Under the pieces are notes generated by a model. It was not told where the DNA came from and did no database searches. It was given only the letters and a program-made list of their open reading frames with translations. A DNA stretch of 64,000 nt, taken from Francisella orientalis FNO12 (GTDB taxonomy: Bacteria; Pseudomonadota; Gammaproteobacteria; Francisellales; Francisellaceae). Shown here piece after piece: positions 63,033 through 64,000 of the stretch (position 1 is the stretch's first letter; every line of letters starts with the position of its first letter). Where the stretch lies: the NCBI RefSeq assembly GCF_001042525.2, contig NZ_CP011921.2:1302001-1366000 (forward strand), given 5' to 3'. The position numbers were made by a program, and so were the translations under genes.

Positions 63033-64000
63033 CTAAAAAGAATTCGCTTGAGCTTTTTCCCAAGATCTTGCAAAGCTAGCTGGCATATTACTATCTATCA
63101 AACTATTCTCAGGAATAAAATCATACAAATCTATATATGACTTAATCTCATTTACAGATACGCGTTTTTTGAGGTTTTCTGGACCAATATCATTTGTAGA
63201 TGTTAGACCCATTGCTCCAACGATTTCCAAGCATGAATTAATCGTAGCCTTATGGAAATTATACACACGATACATTTTATCCTCTACAACTAGTGCTTTT
63301 GCAAGACGCTCGTTTTGGGATGCCACACCAACTGGACAAGTATTGTTATTACATTGGCGTGATTGAATACAACCTACAGCCATCATCATTGCTCTAGCAG
63401 AATTACAAGTATCTGCTCCCATAGCAAATAATCTAACCATATCAAAACCTGTTGCTACCTTACTACTTGCAACAATACGAATCTCATCGCGTAACCCACA
63501 ACCAACCAAAGCATTATGCACAAATATCAGACTATCTTCTAACGGCATACCTATATGATTAGAAAATTCTAAAGGTGCTGCACCAGTACCACCAGCTGCT
63601 CCATCTACAGTTATAAAATCAGGTTTGATACCTGTCTCAAGCATTGCCTTACATATAGCCAAAAACTCTACATGACTACCAATACAAAGCTTAAACCCTA
63701 TTGGCTTGCCATTTGATAAATCTCTTAATAACTTTATAAAATGACAAAACTCGATTGGTGTTGAAAAAGCACTATGTGCTGGTGGTGATAAAACATCTTT
63801 ACCCATAGATACTCCCCTAATTTCCGCGATTTCTGGAGTTATCTTAGCAGCAGGTAACACACCACCATGAGATGGCTTAGCACCTTGAGATAACTTAATC
63901 TCAATCATTTTAACACTATCTAGATTTGCTTTTTCAGCAAACTTCTCAGCAGAAAAGTTACCATCTTCAGTGCGGCAACCAAAATAAGCTGTACCAATCT
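63033..64000 (-). CDS. FMN-binding glutamate synthase-domain protein (5' partial)
   Basis: The visible 322 codons run from the window edge to the stop at 63033; the frame is open upstream of the ATG at 63908 (GTAYFGCRTEDGNFSAEKFA), so that ATG is internal. KLSQGAKPSHGGVLPAAKI, DGAAGGTGAAPLEF and GADTCNSARAMMMAVGCIQSRQCNNNTCPVG are the FMN/2-oxoglutarate and iron-sulfur (CxxxxxCxxxxC) motifs of the GltB synthase domain. Stand-alone proteins with this domain are common; without the N-terminal amidotransferase, glutamine-dependent activity cannot be assumed. The gene lies 78 bp upstream of recC on the same strand. Confidence 0.9.
   Translation of the reverse strand, partial: IGTAYFGCRTEDGNFSAEKFAEKANLDSVKMIEIKLSQGAKPSHGGVLPAAKITPEIAEIRGVSMGKDVLSPPAHSAFSTPIEFCHFIKLLRDLSNGKPIGFKLCIGSHVEFLAICKAMLETGIKPDFITVDGAAGGTGAAPLEFSNHIGMPLEDSLIFVHNALVGCGLRDEIRIVASSKVATGFDMVRLFAMGADTCNSARAMMMAVGCIQSRQCNNNTCPVGVASQNERLAKALVVEDKMYRVYNFHKATINSCLEIVGAMGLTSTNDIGPENLKKRVSVNEIKSYIDLYDFIPENSLIDSNMPASFARSWEKAQANSF

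Overview
The window reads as a Francisella chromosome: low GC throughout, near-identity of IglA/IglC-type proteins to what I remember of Francisella sheath and tube proteins, and gene order typical of that genus (Francisella pathogenicity island next to fba-pyk-pgk-gapA-tktA, then the plsX-fab cluster, then panG-panB-panC-panD, then recB/recC/recD). I cannot fix the species. An intact anmK, the absence of pdpC/pdpE and the many broken genes argue against F. tularensis sensu stricto and suit a host-adapted relative; that is inference.

Region 1 (1-21415) is a complete-looking FPI type VI secretion system except for two genes. The plus-strand arm is pdpA (5' end off the window)-pdpB-iglE-vgrG-iglF-iglG-iglH-dotU-iglI-iglJ. 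The minus-strand arm is anmK-pdpD-iglA-iglB-iglC-iglD. The arms meet tail to tail at iglJ/iglD with 12 bp between stop codons; in the F. tularensis/novicida FPI this is where pdpC and pdpE lie, so the PdpC effector gene is missing from this locus. The genes supply sheath (IglA/IglB), tube (IglC), spike (PdpA/VgrG/IglG), membrane complex (PdpB/DotU/IglE), baseplate-type parts (IglD, IglH, IglJ) and one effector (PdpD).

Region 2 (21416-24361) is a decayed sugar-use pair: an MFS transporter with three frameshifts and a trehalase with frameshifts and two stops at tryptophan positions.

Region 3 (24362-31116, minus) is a glycolysis/pentose operon tktA-gapA-pgk-pyk-fba. Region 4 (31247-37954, plus) is yceD-rpmF-plsX-fabH-fabD-fabG-acpP-fabF plus a YciI-like protein, with readable terminators after acpP and fabF.

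Region 5 (37965-46390) mixes pseudogenes (an MnmD-type tRNA methyltransferase, a GNAT acetyltransferase) with intact MFS, YeiH-type, suhB, rsmB, a YiiX-like hydrolase and ligA. Region 6 (46686-50077) is panG-panB-panC-panD followed by coaX, which carries a frameshift and an in-frame stop.

Region 7 (50086-64000) holds recB-recD and, separately, recC. All three Rec genes contain short palindromic DNA elements inserted in frame. Between them are remnants of a ThDP enzyme and of a 5-hydroxyisourate hydrolase, a GtrII-like membrane protein, a choloylglycine-hydrolase-family enzyme and a frameshifted FUSC protein. The window ends inside a glutamate-synthase-domain gene. I saw no tRNA, rRNA, CRISPR array or insertion sequence.
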